A stretch of DNA of 64,000 nt from Oncomelania hupensis (taxonomy: Eukaryota; Mollusca; Gastropoda; Littorinimorpha; Pomatiopsidae). The DNA lies in the NCBI GenBank assembly GCA_036898135.1, contig CM072519.1, positions 38,739,091-38,803,090 on the forward strand, given 5' to 3'. Of this stretch, positions 40,876 through 55,800 are shown piece by piece. The translations under genes were made by a program, and so were the position numbers. Under the pieces are notes generated by a model that was not told the DNA's origin, searched no databases, and saw nothing but the letters and a program-made list of their open reading frames with translations. The stretch's first letter is position 1. Each line of letters starts with the position of its first letter.

Positions 40876-43800
40876 AGCTGCTGCTGATGATGACGACGAT
40901 GGCGAAAATGAAGACAAAGATGTTGTTGTTGTTTTTTTTACAGGTGTAAAGGTGACTGCTGTGGACAACTACCAAGGCGAAGAGAATGATATCATCATCC
41001 TTTCCCTGGTTCGCAACAACGAGGAGGGTTCTGTGGGCTTTCTAGGCACAGACAACAGAGTGTGTGTGGCCATCTCCAGGGCTAGGAACGGTTTCTATGC
41101 TTTCGGAAACTTCAAGTATGTTTCTTCGGTAAAATAAATTAGCAATTTCAGCTTCATTGGCATTAATACTTCTTATGCCTAATTTTAGATGTGAACTTAG
41201 AAAACTGCAGGACAAGCATAGCGCCGTTAAGTGAGAATGTTTTGGCCAACGTGCAGGTAAGTTACTTGTGTATTTATTAATTAACTTATTTAATCGTCTT
41301 TTTAAACGCCTTTCTAACTCAAGAGCTGCTCAAGGAGCTGGTCGATACAGAATCTAACTCAAGCCCACCTGAAACCTTTGGGTCATCTTTAGGCAACTCT
41401 GAGCACAATCCTGGGCGACCTGGGATAGGGAGAATGGACCTAGTACTTAATGTATTTGAGTAGGCAGCTAGCACTCACCCTGTAGGAAATGAGCATCAGG
41501 ATCTTTAAAGTCTATGCAATTGAATGTGTGCGTGCGTGGTTTATACTTTCATCAGAATGAGTAGGGGCGCAGTGTCTTAGGGTAATTTTTATTATTTTTT
41601 TAATTAATTAATTTATTTATTAATTATTATTAATATTAATATTATTATTAGTTTACTTCAATCCGTCAACGGGGTTTGAACCACTGCCCATACAGGCAAT
41701 TTTACCGCCTGACATGTGAGTACACTGCGTACACCCCTGTGCCAGCTGCGCTCCTCTGTAACACCATTACAAAATAAAATTATTTTCGTTTGGTGTGTGT
41801 AACTGTGCTATTTGTTAATTGTTAACCCAAATCAATCAAAGTCATGTAATTAGATATTTAATTTTCATCTTTGTTGGTTTTAAGGCTTCTATTGAAGGAG
41901 GGCCTTTGTACAAACAACGGCAGTGATGATGATGATAACGATGATGATGATGTCATACAATAAAGATGGTGACAGTATTGATGATTGACAGGCTGCTGAT
42001 GAAGAAGAGCGAGCTGTGGAAAAATGTGATAAAGACAGCCAAAGAACACAGTCAGTTCGGAGAGGCCCTGATCCTTCGCTGCGAGAACCATCCTGAAACT
42101 CAGATTCATGTCAAATGTGCCCAGGTAAAGGCAGAGATATATAGTCTATATATATATATATTTGTTTGTGCAGGACAAGCTATCTTTATTTTATCTCTTC
42201 CCATCGTGAACGTTGGTACTCCGGTTACCAGAAAAATATTTGTACATTTCTAAAAATTAGCACTGAAGCATTGCTGTTTCCAGACTGACCGGTTTACTTC
42301 TCACAGCTTCCGCATAGGTGCTGCTGCACATTTGGCTCGGCTCGGTGCATTGGATGAACAAATCAGACGGGCAGAAAAATGGTCCTCCAGAGTGTTCAAA
42401 ATTTACACGTGTTTCCACACATTTTAATATTTTGCTTCTTTGGCTTGCTTGGTCCCACTTCTGTGGTCTCTCGTTCCTTCCTCGTATTTTCTGTATACAA
42501 TTTTTATCTCCCCCACCTCCTCTTTTTCCGTTCTGTTGCTTCTTCCGGTTGTGGCGGTGCTGCCCTCCCAAAGCCTTGGTCTGCAAATACTGTTCTATGG
42601 CGTTTACCCCCCACAACCAATTTTTGTATTGTACAAGTGTTGATTCATTTTGGATAATACTGTGCTTTTGTATACATAAAAATGTTTTTGGTTTTTTTTC
42701 CTCTGTGGTGCTATAATTTTAATTGCTGATGACTTCACTAATCTTGTGGAAATTTCTTGGGTCTCAGTGTGGATTACTTTTTATGTTTAAATGTCATTTG
42801 TACTCCTAGGAGCTTTTTACTGCCTTTGCTCTTAATGCAATGTTTGACTGTTATGCCAGTCGCTGATGTCACGCAGGCTCTGCGAATAATTAAAATCAGC
42901 GACAAGAAATTGCAATTACAGAGCTTTTGTTATAGATAATTGAAATTATACTGTGTTCTTGCTGTCATGATCTATTTATCTGAAGCAAAGTATGGATATG
43001 TGTTCTCTGTGTCCATTTATTGTCAAGCACATAAATGATTTTATGACACAGATGAGAGAGTTGTTCTCTTGCACACATAGTTTGCATGTTTGTGGAGCTC
43101 TCACAGATTGTGCCCAGTTAATAATAATAATAACTGTTTATTTATATACTAAAACATTAAATATAATAAAACACATACTCACTGTGGTTGACAACTTCAC
43201 ACATTACAAATTGTTATCAAATAATAGATTAAAATACATATATAACATATACAATTTTTCAAACAGGCTAAATACTAATATAGCTATAAATCTAATTATA
43301 AAAATAAATAACATAATATACAGAGTCAATAATCAGACAAATAACAGCTCACAAACAAATCGTATCAATTAAAATCAGCATAGAAATCAGCATACAAATA
43401 ATACATCAACAGCTACTCCGTCGCCAGCACCAACAATCAACCGTCCAGACGCCACATTAGTTATCACAGCGCACACACACGCTCCCACACACACACAGCA
43501 CGCACACAAAGACCTATTACCATCTGACAAGTCATATCTCAGCTGACGCAAGGGAATTTTACAGGATTATTTATAGTATTGCTTAAACAGGTGTGTTTTT
43601 AATGCATGCGAGCGTTGGAGTTCAAAGAGGGGCAGCCCAGCTGGTTATTTGAACCAGATGTGGTTGTCTAAGAGGCAAGCAGTGTCAACTTTTTCTTTAA
43701 CTTGTCAGTCCTGGAATTCAACAGACCAGTCGTTCCTTCCATCAGACGCTGGAAATCTGTCCTTTACTACTCCTTCAATGTTTGTGTCCCATGTGAAAGA

Positions 43801-46800
43801 GGAAAGCGTATTTCCTTTCTCTTCTGTTGACAAACTCACATGGAGGCCCACTAGAAACTTCTAGTGACAGTGAATCTCTCAGAGTTCTCCAAGGTTCGTC
43901 AATATCTAGCAGCCCTACCAAAGTTGGTCTAGGCAGCCCGCAGAACACAATCAGCGTGGGACTTCAGAACGCCCAGACTGCAACATCAAAACCTCTGGAA
44001 GTCTATGAATGTATCATGGAACATAAACTTGATATCTTGCGTGTCACAAAAACCTGGCTAAGAGAGAAAGGCCATGAATTAATCATAAATCAAATGACAC
44101 CACCAGGGTATGCCTTCATGTGCCTGCGCACCACTTCCAGCTCCTGCCTTCTGGAAGGTGCTACGAAACACCAAGGGTCAGAACTCTCAGAACGAAAAAC
44201 AGTTTTATTCCAAAGGCTATCTCATTACTTAATAAATGACACGTGCGTGTGTGTGTGTTGAGTGTGTTTGTTTGCCCAAAATAATTTCATTTAACATTTG
44301 CTGTCGTTTAATGTTAGCATGCATAAGTGTAATTATATTCATATGTGACTGTGCATTTTTATCCTCATTGTCATTATAATTGTTGTTATTATTATTGTGA
44401 TGTTTATTCCTTGTTGATTGTAATTGTACACCACAATGTAATTTCTTGTAAAAGATAATAAAGTTGTCTTATCTTATCTTATCTTATCTTATCTTATCTT
44501 ATCTTATCTTATCTTATCTTATAAACTCTCCTAGAACTGATTGTAAGTCTGCTGGTAGTATTGCCTTAATCCACAAGAAAAAGTTAATGCTGCAGTCTCT
44601 GGCACACCAGAAAACGTCATAATTCCAGTCCCACTCAATGTTGTTAATAAGTGGGAAGTTGTCAGTTCGACTGATATGCATCTACCACCCTCCTTCCACT
44701 CTCGTAACCAACTTAACATTCTTGGAAGAGTTTTCCACTTTTCTGACAGAGCTTATGGCTAATTGCGAGTACTTCATTATCATAGTGGACATTGATATGC
44801 ACTATTGTATCCAGATGGCAGTCTTCTGAAACTGTTTGTAGCTCTATTTCAGGCTACAGGGTTGCCGCAACTTGTGACGACACCAACACACACTAAAGGT
44901 CACACCCTGGACTGGGTGATTGTGCGGTCCTCTAGCTGTGGCCTCCATTATTCAGTATTTCAGTGTTACAAACATTCAGATGTGTGACCACTTCTTGGTC
45001 AAAGTTAACATCAACTTTTCCAAACCCCCGGCACCAAGGGTAGAAGTGAGCTGTAGGAACTTGAGGGGAATGGATATGGATACCTTCAGGAATGATCTGC
45101 TCCACTCTCCCCTTCTACAGTCTCCACCTTCGTCGATGGATGAACTTGCAGCCTTGTACAACTCAACTCGGAAATGCCTTATTGATAAGTACGCCCCCGA
45201 GAGAGTTAACTGTATGCCAGTGAGACCAGATGCTGCCTGGTTCAATCCAGAAGTGAAGGCTGCCAAGAAAAGAGAAGCGTAGAGCTGAAAATGGCGGTCC
45301 ACCATTGTACAGAAAGAAGCATATTGAATGCACAAACTGTGAAGCAAGCGAAGAAAAAAAGTACCCAACAGATTTTGAACAATGCCATTGATGATCCCAG
45401 AAAAATGTTCAGTGTGGCCAAGGTGCTGCTTGGTGTGGCCAAGGTGCTGCTTGGCCAGAACAAACCATCGCTTGTACTTCCAGAGACTGATAATAAGCCG
45501 GCTGCTCAGGCGTTGTCCACCTTTTTTGCGGAGAAAATTTGGAAGAGTAGAAAAGACCTTGATTCTGCTGTTCTTCCGCCAAATCTTCCAGTGGAACCAG
45601 TCGAGTTTGACTGGCCACCTCACAGTTTCAAACTGTCGCGGAGGAAGATGTTCTCAAGGTAATAAAGAAATCAAAACCTACGTTGTCTGCAATCAACCCC
45701 TCATGCCTACAGAACTCGTGTTTGAGTTCTTGGGTGTCATTCTTCCTATGATTGTGCAACTCTTCAACAGTAGCTTGCAAACGAATTCCCTGCCTAATTG
45801 CTTGAAGATTGTAGTCATAAAGCCTTTACTTAAGAAAAGGAATCCGGACCCAAGTATACTTAACAGTTACAGGCCGTTGTCAAACCTCCCTTATCTCTCA
45901 AAACTCTTGGAACAATTTGTGGCCCACCAGCTAGTTCTTCATTTAAATGCCAATGGTCTATTAGATAAGTTCCAGTCTGCCTACCGTTCGGGTCTCAGCA
46001 CGGAGACAGCATTACTTCGAGTAATTAATGATCTGCTGTGCAGTAGTTCTGCTAATCCTCCTGGATCTGAGCGCTGCCATTGATGCTCTTGATCATCGTC
46101 TCTTCTAAATAGACTCGGAATGGAGGATAGTATTGAGGGTGTGGCCATGGACTGGTTCTCTTCCTATCTGGCCAGTCGGTACCAGTATGTGAGGGTTGCT
46201 TTGGAAAGTTCAGAGGACACTTTGTTGAGCTATGATGCACCCCAAAGCTCAGTTCTTGGTCCGCTGCTTTTCACGATATATACCCCTCAGGTAGGCAAGG
46301 TCATAGACATGCACCAAATATTCAGAAAGCTCTTTGCTGATGGTTCCCAGCTCCATTCAACATTTTCTTTGGATCCTATCTGTGTACTGGCATCAAAAGC
46401 ATGGAGGGGTGTTGCAGTAGCATTAAAACATGGATGACAGCTAACAAACTAAAACTGAATTATGATCAGACTGAGGCATTGTTGTGCCTGCTTCCATTTA
46501 TAACCAGAAGGCAATGTCACTGGATCACATTCAAATTGGTGACTCCAGAATAGAACTGTCCAACACTGTCAGAGACTTAGGTCTTCATATTGACTTCAAT
46601 CTTGACATGTCATCTTACATCACATCAGTCTTGAGAGCTTGTTATTATCATCTTCGCTCAATTGGAAGAGTTAAGACTGCACTCCTTTCTTACTCAGTCA
46701 GCAGCAAACGCCATTGCAGTTTCTCTCATACTCTCAAGGCTTGATTACTGCATCAGTGCCCTCTGGGGTTTACCCTGCTCACAAATCAATCACATTCAGA

Positions 46801-49800
46801 AGATACAGAATACAGCTGCACGCTTTGTTACTAGAGACAAAAAAAGATAACATATATACTCCGGTTTTACGCTCCCTGCACTGGCTTCCTGTTGGAAAGA
46901 GAATTGACTGTAACATCCTTTCCATTACCCACCAGTGTATAAACAAAACAGCTCTTGAATTTCTTCAAGAATTGATTAACATTTATGCTCCTTCTCGCAC
47001 TCTCTGCTCATTGTCAGCATCACGGCTTATAGTGCCTGGTAAGAGAGAGGGCACATTTAAAAGAAGTGATCTGAGATCAGGTCATTCAGAAATGCTGCAC
47101 CTACCCTCTGGAATATGATACCAGAGGATATTAAATCTGCAACATTTGTCCACTCTTTTTGCCGGAAGCTCCAGATCTTCCTCTTTTCGCGACAGTAACT
47201 GGCACATTTTCCCTTGCGTCCCAAGCGTTTCTCTGTGACATGGAGTTGTGTGCCATACAAGTGGACGATTGGAGAGATGAGAGAGTGGTGGAGTTATCAG
47301 ATTGGTTGGTGGTAATTGCAAAATAAGGCGCATTGGATGAAGCCAATAAGCTTAATTATTACGGTCAAAATAATTATACTTTACAGCGATTGTGTGTTGA
47401 ATGAAGGTCTTTTCATCTGAAATTAAATGTGATGACGTAAGTCTGGGATTCAGAGAGAGACAGAGAGAGGACTTTTATCTTATGTAGCCTACATGTTTAG
47501 TCCCGAACTTAGTTATGCACCTTTGTGGCCCTGACCAACGGAATGTTGACTATCACAGCACACACCACCTCTGCCACTATCTGGAATTCTGAATGTTTGA
47601 TAGCACCATTTTTGTTGCAGGATTTTGATAAGGCACCGGAAGGAGGCTGTCTGCTGCCTTGCGGCACCCGATTGGAGCATTGTGGTCACGTGTGCAGAAG
47701 GACCTGTCATGGCTACAACAGAAACCACTTGAACTACAAGTATGAACAGTTATTTTTTAACAATCTTCTTCTTCTTCTATTTCCCATTTATTTTTGGCAG
47801 ATATACTATACCCAGCTAACCACAATTTCGGGGCCCGATGGGGCCCGGATCGGGCTACCGATCGGGGCTCGATCGGGCAAATGGAAATTGGAACCGACTC
47901 GGGCAAAGATCGGGTGATCGTCGGGATACCCGAAACTTACCCGATCGTAACCCCACGTTTGTCAAACAGTAGCCCAACTTTCGATAAAGATTGGGCGATC
48001 GTCGGGGTACCCAAAACTTACCCGACCGTAACCCAACCTTTGCCGAACAGTAATCCGATTCCGGCAAAGATCGGGCATACGTCAGGATACCCAACACCAA
48101 CCCTATACCCAACTTAAACCAGAAACAACCCCGATAATGCCCCATCCCTGGCCAATGCTGATTTACCCTAAAATCATATCCCACATATTGTTTATGATAT
48201 GTGATTGCATGAAGAAAGAATTTAGATGTCTGGTGTTAATAGGGACTGTTGGCACAGGCGTTTTTGTTTTCGGAAGTCCTTGGTGTGTCCCCACTGAAGT
48301 ATTTACACACCATTTCGATAACGATATAGCCTATATTAACGTGATCTTCGTCGCTATCGAAATCGTGTGTAAATACAAAAACGAAAGGCAAAGCACCCAA
48401 AAAAACAACCACAGTGAAATAGGTTTTCGCAGGCAAACACAATATCCGAGCACATGCAACTGTAGAAGAAAACTGTAGAAAATTGGCGCCTAAGTACAAC
48501 CGGAAAAGACCAGCAGTAATGGGCACGGAAATTTACCCTTGACTTATAATGTATAAATAAATACAATAGTTAAAAAAAACACTTTAACAATATTTTACAT
48601 ATTGTATGATAAAACTTAAGAATTATAAGCACAATTAAATAATAATATCTTGCTGAATTGATTTTGTATAAATATTTTTCACATACATACGCCGCAGCAT
48701 ATGTGAAGCAGACGAAACATTCCAGACAGTTAACCAATGAGAAGCGGGAGTAGGCCTATGTTAGCGTGTGCGCAGCGTGGCTTTGTGGTGGGGCAGAATT
48801 GGGCGGCACACGGGAGGGCGAATCGTTACGCATCCACATTTCTCGACTCCGCTACGCATCGGGTTTTTGTAGGGCTATGTGGGTCCCTACTAAAACCTGA
48901 CAAAAGTCGGGATGCCCTATGCGGCCCGAGTGGGGCCCCGATCGGGCTGGTTTGCTGGGTATGTTAAACATTTCATTCGTATTCATCTCTTTGTACACTA
49001 CACTGATATTATTAATGTATAAGATGACTCAGTGGTCCACGGCGCATAAGTGATCGATCCTGACTTCAGCTAACTGTTTCATGCTTGTTATGCCTGGTGG
49101 CCAGTGTCTTAAGCTGCTCTGTGAGGTGGTAAGTGTGCTACATTAAAACCCTCCAATTATTTGTTTGTTTTTTAATTTATATTTTGTCTTCAGAACTTTC
49201 CATTTGTATTATAAAAAATGTTGTTATTTATAACGTTTAAAATTTTTTATCACTTTATAGCTGCATGAAGGACTGTGAGCGAAATATCTGCGTTCTGAAC
49301 CACCCATGCCCTAAACGATGCCACGAGCGTTGTGGAAAGTGTGAAGTCAAGGTGGAAAAGGAAATGCCTAACTGTGGACACAAGCAGTGGATGCCATGCT
49401 TTAAGCAACCTGCGGATTGGCAATGCATGGGTGGGAGACCTTCCGTACTAGGACGGAATTCCGTACAGCAATTTTTTTTTTACATATTTTTTTTAACAAG
49501 CTTAATCTATGGACATCGATATCGAAAGCTGCTTACGGCTTTAACGACTTTAACGACATCATGACTTCCGGCAGTTTCCAGTTCCGTCATCTAGTCACCG
49601 CCATCTTTAAAACGTTCAATCGAGTAGGCTAGCAATCTTCGCTGCTCGCAAAATGGATCTGCTTGACGTTTCTGACACTGTCAAGGCTCGGCAAATTGAC
49701 GGAGTGAACACGAAAAATAAGTGGAGAAACGTGTGGCTAGATGAAAAAGACCGACTCGACCGTCCTTTTCGTTTATGGTTACGGAAAACAATAGAACCCG

Positions 49801-52800
49801 GTGCCGCGTGGTGTATACTGTGTAGTAAAAAATTAGTGTACAAGTCAAATGGCAAGAAGTTGATTGACAAGCATTCTACTGATAGTAAACATGAAGAAAG
49901 GCTTGGTGCAATGAAGCACACGTCAACCCTTCCGTCTGCCGCCCCAGGGCATCAAGCATATGCAGAAAGGAAGTGATGAAATGTACAGAGTCTGGTGCCT
50001 GCATGGGTACTTGACATCTTCATGCTGTAGCAAGCATTCTGCACACCACCATCCAGACACTCATCCTGAGTATGGTGGGCACAAGTTTCGCCACTACCTA
50101 CAGAGACTCATTGCTTCTCGGCTTCCTTCATGTGCTGGTGACAGCAGGCCCCCAAACCATCATGTGGACTAGGGCTCTTGGCAAGGACCTGCCAGAAAAC
50201 CTGTGGCATCCCAACCACTTTGTGGTGTGCCTTCCAGGAAAGACACAGCAGCCAAAGAGAAAAAGTAGCATGGGAGACATCAGGCAGTTCTTCAATTCAG
50301 CAAGGATGGATAGTGCACCTTAAAAAGAAAGTTACAGTTACCACATGCAAAGGTGTGGTGATTTATCTTTTATAAAACACAATTTTATCTCAAATAATTA
50401 CAAAATAATATATGTTTATGGGGTTTTGTGTGTAGACCTGTATAAAATTTATTATTTGTGTTACATTGCGATTCCGCGCGCCGCCAACCGGGCCAGCCTT
50501 TTTTTTTTTTCAGTACTGCAGACATTTTTGGCTCCCACCCATGGCAATGCGACAGGCCATGCGAAGCTAAGCTGGACTGTGGACATCGGTGTACTGGGAC
50601 CTGCGGGAAGTGCCAGAAGGAGTCGCATATCAAAGAGTGTCAGGCTATGGTTAGTGTGGGCATGCTTTTGACTGTAGCTGGTGCCATGGAAAATAGTGGG
50701 AGAGAGAGAGAGAGAACGAACGAACTAACAAACAAACAAATGGTTTATTTGCATAAGACAATATAGTCCCTTGCAAAGGGAGGGGTGGTGATACAATGGG
50801 ATTAAATCACTCACCCAAATACACACTCACAGGCATTCATTACATTGCAGAGATTGGCTTATCATATATCGGTTATACATTTCGAACCACCTAATACAAA
50901 TTTCTGTCATTTTGCAACCATGTTCAATATTAAGTATAGTAAATAAAACATTCTAACTCTAGCTTGATATAGTAATTAAACATAAACACAACTCAAATTC
51001 AAGTCCACGCTAAATGTGACTTGTCTATACATAGGCGAAGACAAACTGATTTTATTCCATTAAATCTAATTATCTAAAAATCCATATCAGGCCTATCCAA
51101 GCAGTGGTACTTCAGCGTAACACAAAATAATACTTTAACCAAAATCAAATTATTATGCACAAAATCATCCTCAATCTGTTTAATATGCATAATACATATA
51201 TGTTACTATAGTTAATATCTTTCCAATCTTTTTGATCCTCATATAGCTGTTTAAGTAGTCAACATCAACACCGTGCATCATTTTAAAGTAAGGCGGTAAC
51301 TCATTTCTACCACACACGCACACACATGCACACACGCACACACACAAACTGCATTCATCATATCACACTACGTTGGTTTGCTATAAAGTGCACCTTAAGC
51401 AAAACAGTAATAGTTTGACGATTCAGTACATTTATACACCTAACCACGCTTACTCTAGTAGTAAATCCCTAGACCACTGTCTGTAGAAAATGGTCAATAA
51501 GAAAACTGGCTTACAAGGCACTGGTCCCTCTATGGCTGCGGTTTCTGCCACATATACTTTTTTGCCACATAGTAAATTTTGTATATGATCTTATCTGTAT
51601 CGCTTATGTCATATGAATACAAAATATCAACAGAGAAGGAGAACAACAACAGCAGAACTAGAAGGCGCGCCGCATAATGCTTCTCTGATTAGCACGGGCC
51701 AGAGTGGTGAGAAAAAAGATGCTGATTTATCCAGCCCCAGGGATTGGAGGGAATAGGAGGGGATGGGAGAGGGGGGGGGGAGGGAGAACACCAAAAAAAA
51801 AGAAGAAGAAAGAGCAGGATGAAGAGGTGGTGGTGATGGTTGAGATGAAGAAGATAAATATGAAGTTACCTGTATTTTTAGAATTGGATTCGACTGTTAT
51901 AGGTGGAGAAATCGTGGTCATGCGGGCATCTGGTGAAATCCACATGCTACATTCCCCCTGGTGATCTACCTTGCCGACACCCTTGTCGTGCCAAACTCCT
52001 CTGTGGTCACATGTGTGGAGGCACGTGTGGGGAATGCTGGGGCGGGCGTGTGCACGTTGCGTGCAAAGATCGGTGCGGGAAGGTTAGGGAAAACTGCGGA
52101 CACCGCTGCCCGTCTAAATGTGGATTGATTTGCCTACCGTGCCAGGAGCAGTGTGGGTTGGGTTGCTGGCATGGCGAGTGTAAAGCACCATGCGGCTTTC
52201 CCTGTACTCCTTGTTTGTACAACTGCATCTGGTCCTGCGCCCACAAGCCCTGCAGGTTAGAGACTGATAAATGTATCATTAATTTTGGAGTAAGAGGGTG
52301 ACAAAAATCAAATACTGAACGATTTTAAAAATGTGGATAAAAAACCCGCTGTATTATTATTATTTGCAGGGTGGGGAACTCTCCTCGGATCCGCTGATTT
52401 CAGAGGAAATCGGCAGCCATTTCAGAGGGAAAAAAAAGAGTTCAGAGGAAAAAACATTTGTCCGTTTCCGAATCCAGTAGACCTATTATTACAAGTACCC
52501 ATCCGTGTCCACCTTTTACTTTCTCATTGCTAGAACGGGCCCGCTAGAACTGAATGCGTGCAACATCTCCCCGCCCGCTCTTGTTGATTCTTACGACCAC
52601 ATAAACATGACTTGCTTAGAGCGGGCGAAATGGTGTTGAACGCGTTTTCGGCTGTTATCATGGCGTGTGTGTCCAGAATAGTTCAGCGCGGGGATATTTT
52701 TGAAGAGGGGACCATTGCCAATAAATGGAAGTGGGAGTGGATTAACAAAACAACAAAAATTGAGGACGAGGACCAGCGAATCGGTGACTGCTTTCGGAAA

Positions 52801-55800
52801 ATAGATAGGAGTGGCACAGCTCGATGCATCTTTTGCAACAAAGAGCTGAGCTACGCAAATCGTGGCTTGTCGACACTGGTCGAGCACATGCTGACCAAAA
52901 TGCATCAACACGCAATGAAAGCCACAAAACAGCAGGGCCGACTTCCAGGTAGGCTTTTATTTTTAATTTATACACATACCTTTTTCCTTACGGTTGTTGA
53001 ATACTTTTCTTTCATATTTGGTTGGTTCAGTTCACTATACATTTACTGCACTGTTACTATGCCACTCTTGGTATGGCTTAAAAACGTGCACATTTTCCGG
53101 GGGGCTTTGCCACCCTGGACCCCCTACAAGGGCCCTGCCCCTTGACCCCGCCGGGGCCTAGGCGGCCCCTGGACCCCGGCCTTTTCAGAGTTTTTCTCAA
53201 TGAGTTGTTCCCCACCCTGTATTTGGTAAACCGTGTTTTCTCCAGTTTAACGTAGATGGTGTATAACCTTGCACTTAGCTATCTTATCCTATCCTATCCC
53301 ATAACTCGAAAGTCTTTGGAGCACCACAGATGATCGTTGAACCAGTTTACTCCGTCTTTCTCCTCAGCAACCTTCATGGCTTCGCTCAGTGTCAAGCTAG
53401 TCCATTCCCGAATGTTGTCCTCCCATCTCTTTTTCTGTCTCCATCTTCTTCTGCCTCTTTGCACAGTGCTTTGAAGGATGGTCTTTGCAAGGCCTGATGT
53501 GTTGGTGATGTGGCCATACCATCGGAATTTCCGTTTCTTCACCACTGTGAGCATGTCATTGTGTTGTCCAATGGCTTGTGTGAAGGACCATCGGACTTCA
53601 GTGTTGGTGATGTGCTGGGCATAGGAAATGCCCAGAAATTTTCTGTAGCACATTGTCTCCATGTTTTGTATTCTTCATTGTAGATCTGCTGTGTGTTGCA
53701 AGTGTACAGGAAGATGGAGATGACAAGGGAGCTCAATAGCCTTAGCTTGGAATGTAGACTGATGGTCCTGTATTTCCAAATGAGCTTCAACCTTTTCAGG
53801 CAGCAATTTGTGTGATCATGGAGAGGACTTCCTGTCAGTCCTATTGTCTGATACAATGGCTCATAAATATTTGAAGCTATGCACTGTATTGAGGGATTGG
53901 CCTTGGACTTTGATGTCAATGTTTGATGTTGGTCATCATTTTGGTCTTCTCTGCATTTCCATCACCGAATTTCCATTCTAAAGGCTCTGGAGGTTGTGTC
54001 AAGCCTCTGTACCAACTGTTCAAGTTCTTGTTCTTCTCCAGCCAATCAATCAATTTCATCCGCAAAACGGAGTTTGGAGATTGCTCTACCCCTTATACTG
54101 ACTGTGATCTGCAAGGGCATCTGACATGATGCGCTCCAGGAAGATGTTGAAGAGTGATGGAGAGAGTAGGCCTCCTTGAGGCACGCCAATTGATGTTCTG
54201 AACCAGTTCCAGATGGCGCTGTTGTGGAGGACTGCACTGGTAACCTCGTCATACAGGCTTTTGATGACTTCAATAATGTTAGGGCTGATGTTGTACATTT
54301 TCGTGGTTGCCTATAGAGCTGAATGCCAGACTCGTTCAGATTTATTTATTTATTTATTTATTTATTTAATCGTTCTTATATAGCGCTTTTCCAGCTCAAG
54401 AGCTGCTCAAGGCGCTGGCCAATACAGGATCTAACTCAAGCCGCCCAAGACGCCCACCCGCAGCCTTTGGGCGCATGGTCTGACGCCCGGACAACTGAGC
54501 ACAATCCTGGGCAGCCAGGGATGGGGGAGAAGGACCTAGGTGCATGCTGGGTGTGTTTTTGTCACCGGCACTCACCCGTCTAGGCCATGAGCGTCAGTAT
54601 CTTTAAAGTCCGTTATGATGAAATGTATGCGACACAGACTAGACCTTGGTTTATACTCTCATCCGAAGGAGTAGGAAAACAGGAGTAAAGTGTCTTTCCC
54701 AGGGACACAACACAATGGCCCGGCCAGGGCTCGAACCCGGGACCTTCAGATCCGCAAGCCGAAGCACTACCATTAAACCACAGTGCCTCCTGATGCTTTA
54801 TTGAAGTCTACAAACACATGATATAGATGTTGTTGGTGCTTTCGATATTCCTCGCAGATTATTGTGAGGGTGAATATCTGCTCAGTGGTATTTTGCCCTG
54901 CCCTGAATCCTGCTTGTTCTTTAACTATGATTTGCTCAGCTTGGGGTTTCAACTTTTTGAGTATTATTTTCAGGGAGGACTTTGTTACTTGACTATACTA
55001 ATCTTAATAATTCTAGACTATGTACTTGTTTTTCTTCTTAAGGTCCTTTGTCATGAAACCTGTTTTATAGGCTTTGCGTTGTTGGTGTGGTTTTTTTGCA
55101 GTTCCCTGTGCAGCAGCCCATGTAAACCATGCCAGAAGTCATGTCGCGTGAAGCTAGATTGTGGGCATTGGTGTCGTGGACTCTGTGGTGACCATTGTTT
55201 CTGTTTCGGTTGCAACAAACAGTACTATGTGCCCCTCAACAGAGAAGGTGGGCAATATTTGTGTGTGTGTCTGTGTCTGTCAGCGTGCTGACTGTTTCAA
55301 AGTGCGGCAATGGGTATGCATACGTTCAGGAAATAACAAAGATTCATTATTATGGATGAGTAGTGTGTTACAAATAATCCAAGTCATCGTTTTACTTATT
55401 GCAATAGTGTGAAACCGAGAGATGATACAGCACATACAGCTAGCTTCCAATTATGACAGACTATAGAAGACAGTGCGGAGTTGCTTAACTGGTTGTATTG
55501 ATGTGTACGTTAGTCAGCCCCATTTATGACGACATGAACTGTAAGTAGTTTTAGTACCGAAATATACCGAAATACATGCAAATATCATTACATCTTCTCC
55601 TTTTTTTATGGACACAATGCATTAGCAAAAAGTGCCGATTTATTATAGATTAGAGTCTATGTATTAGTAAAGTGGAGATTTTGCTCTAAACATAATTTTC
55701 CGAAAATGTGTTTTTCCTTCTTTTCTTTTACATTTCTTTGATCAGGCGTTGAAGTAAATGTCCACTTGTAGTTTGGACCAGATGATGCGCTTGGTTTTCA

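Noticed and set aside
41150..41260. Possible extra exon after exon 10
   Set aside because: Joining exon 10 directly to 41992 gives a continuous match ([12 protein letters not shown]) in the correct phase.
42257..42716. Overlapping open frames on both strands, up to 132 codons
   Set aside because: No family motif, repeated codon pattern or splice context; treated as chance.
49431..49480. Inverted ends for the BED-like fragment in intron 13
   Set aside because: CCGTAC repeats occur, but no matching inverted end was found on the right side.
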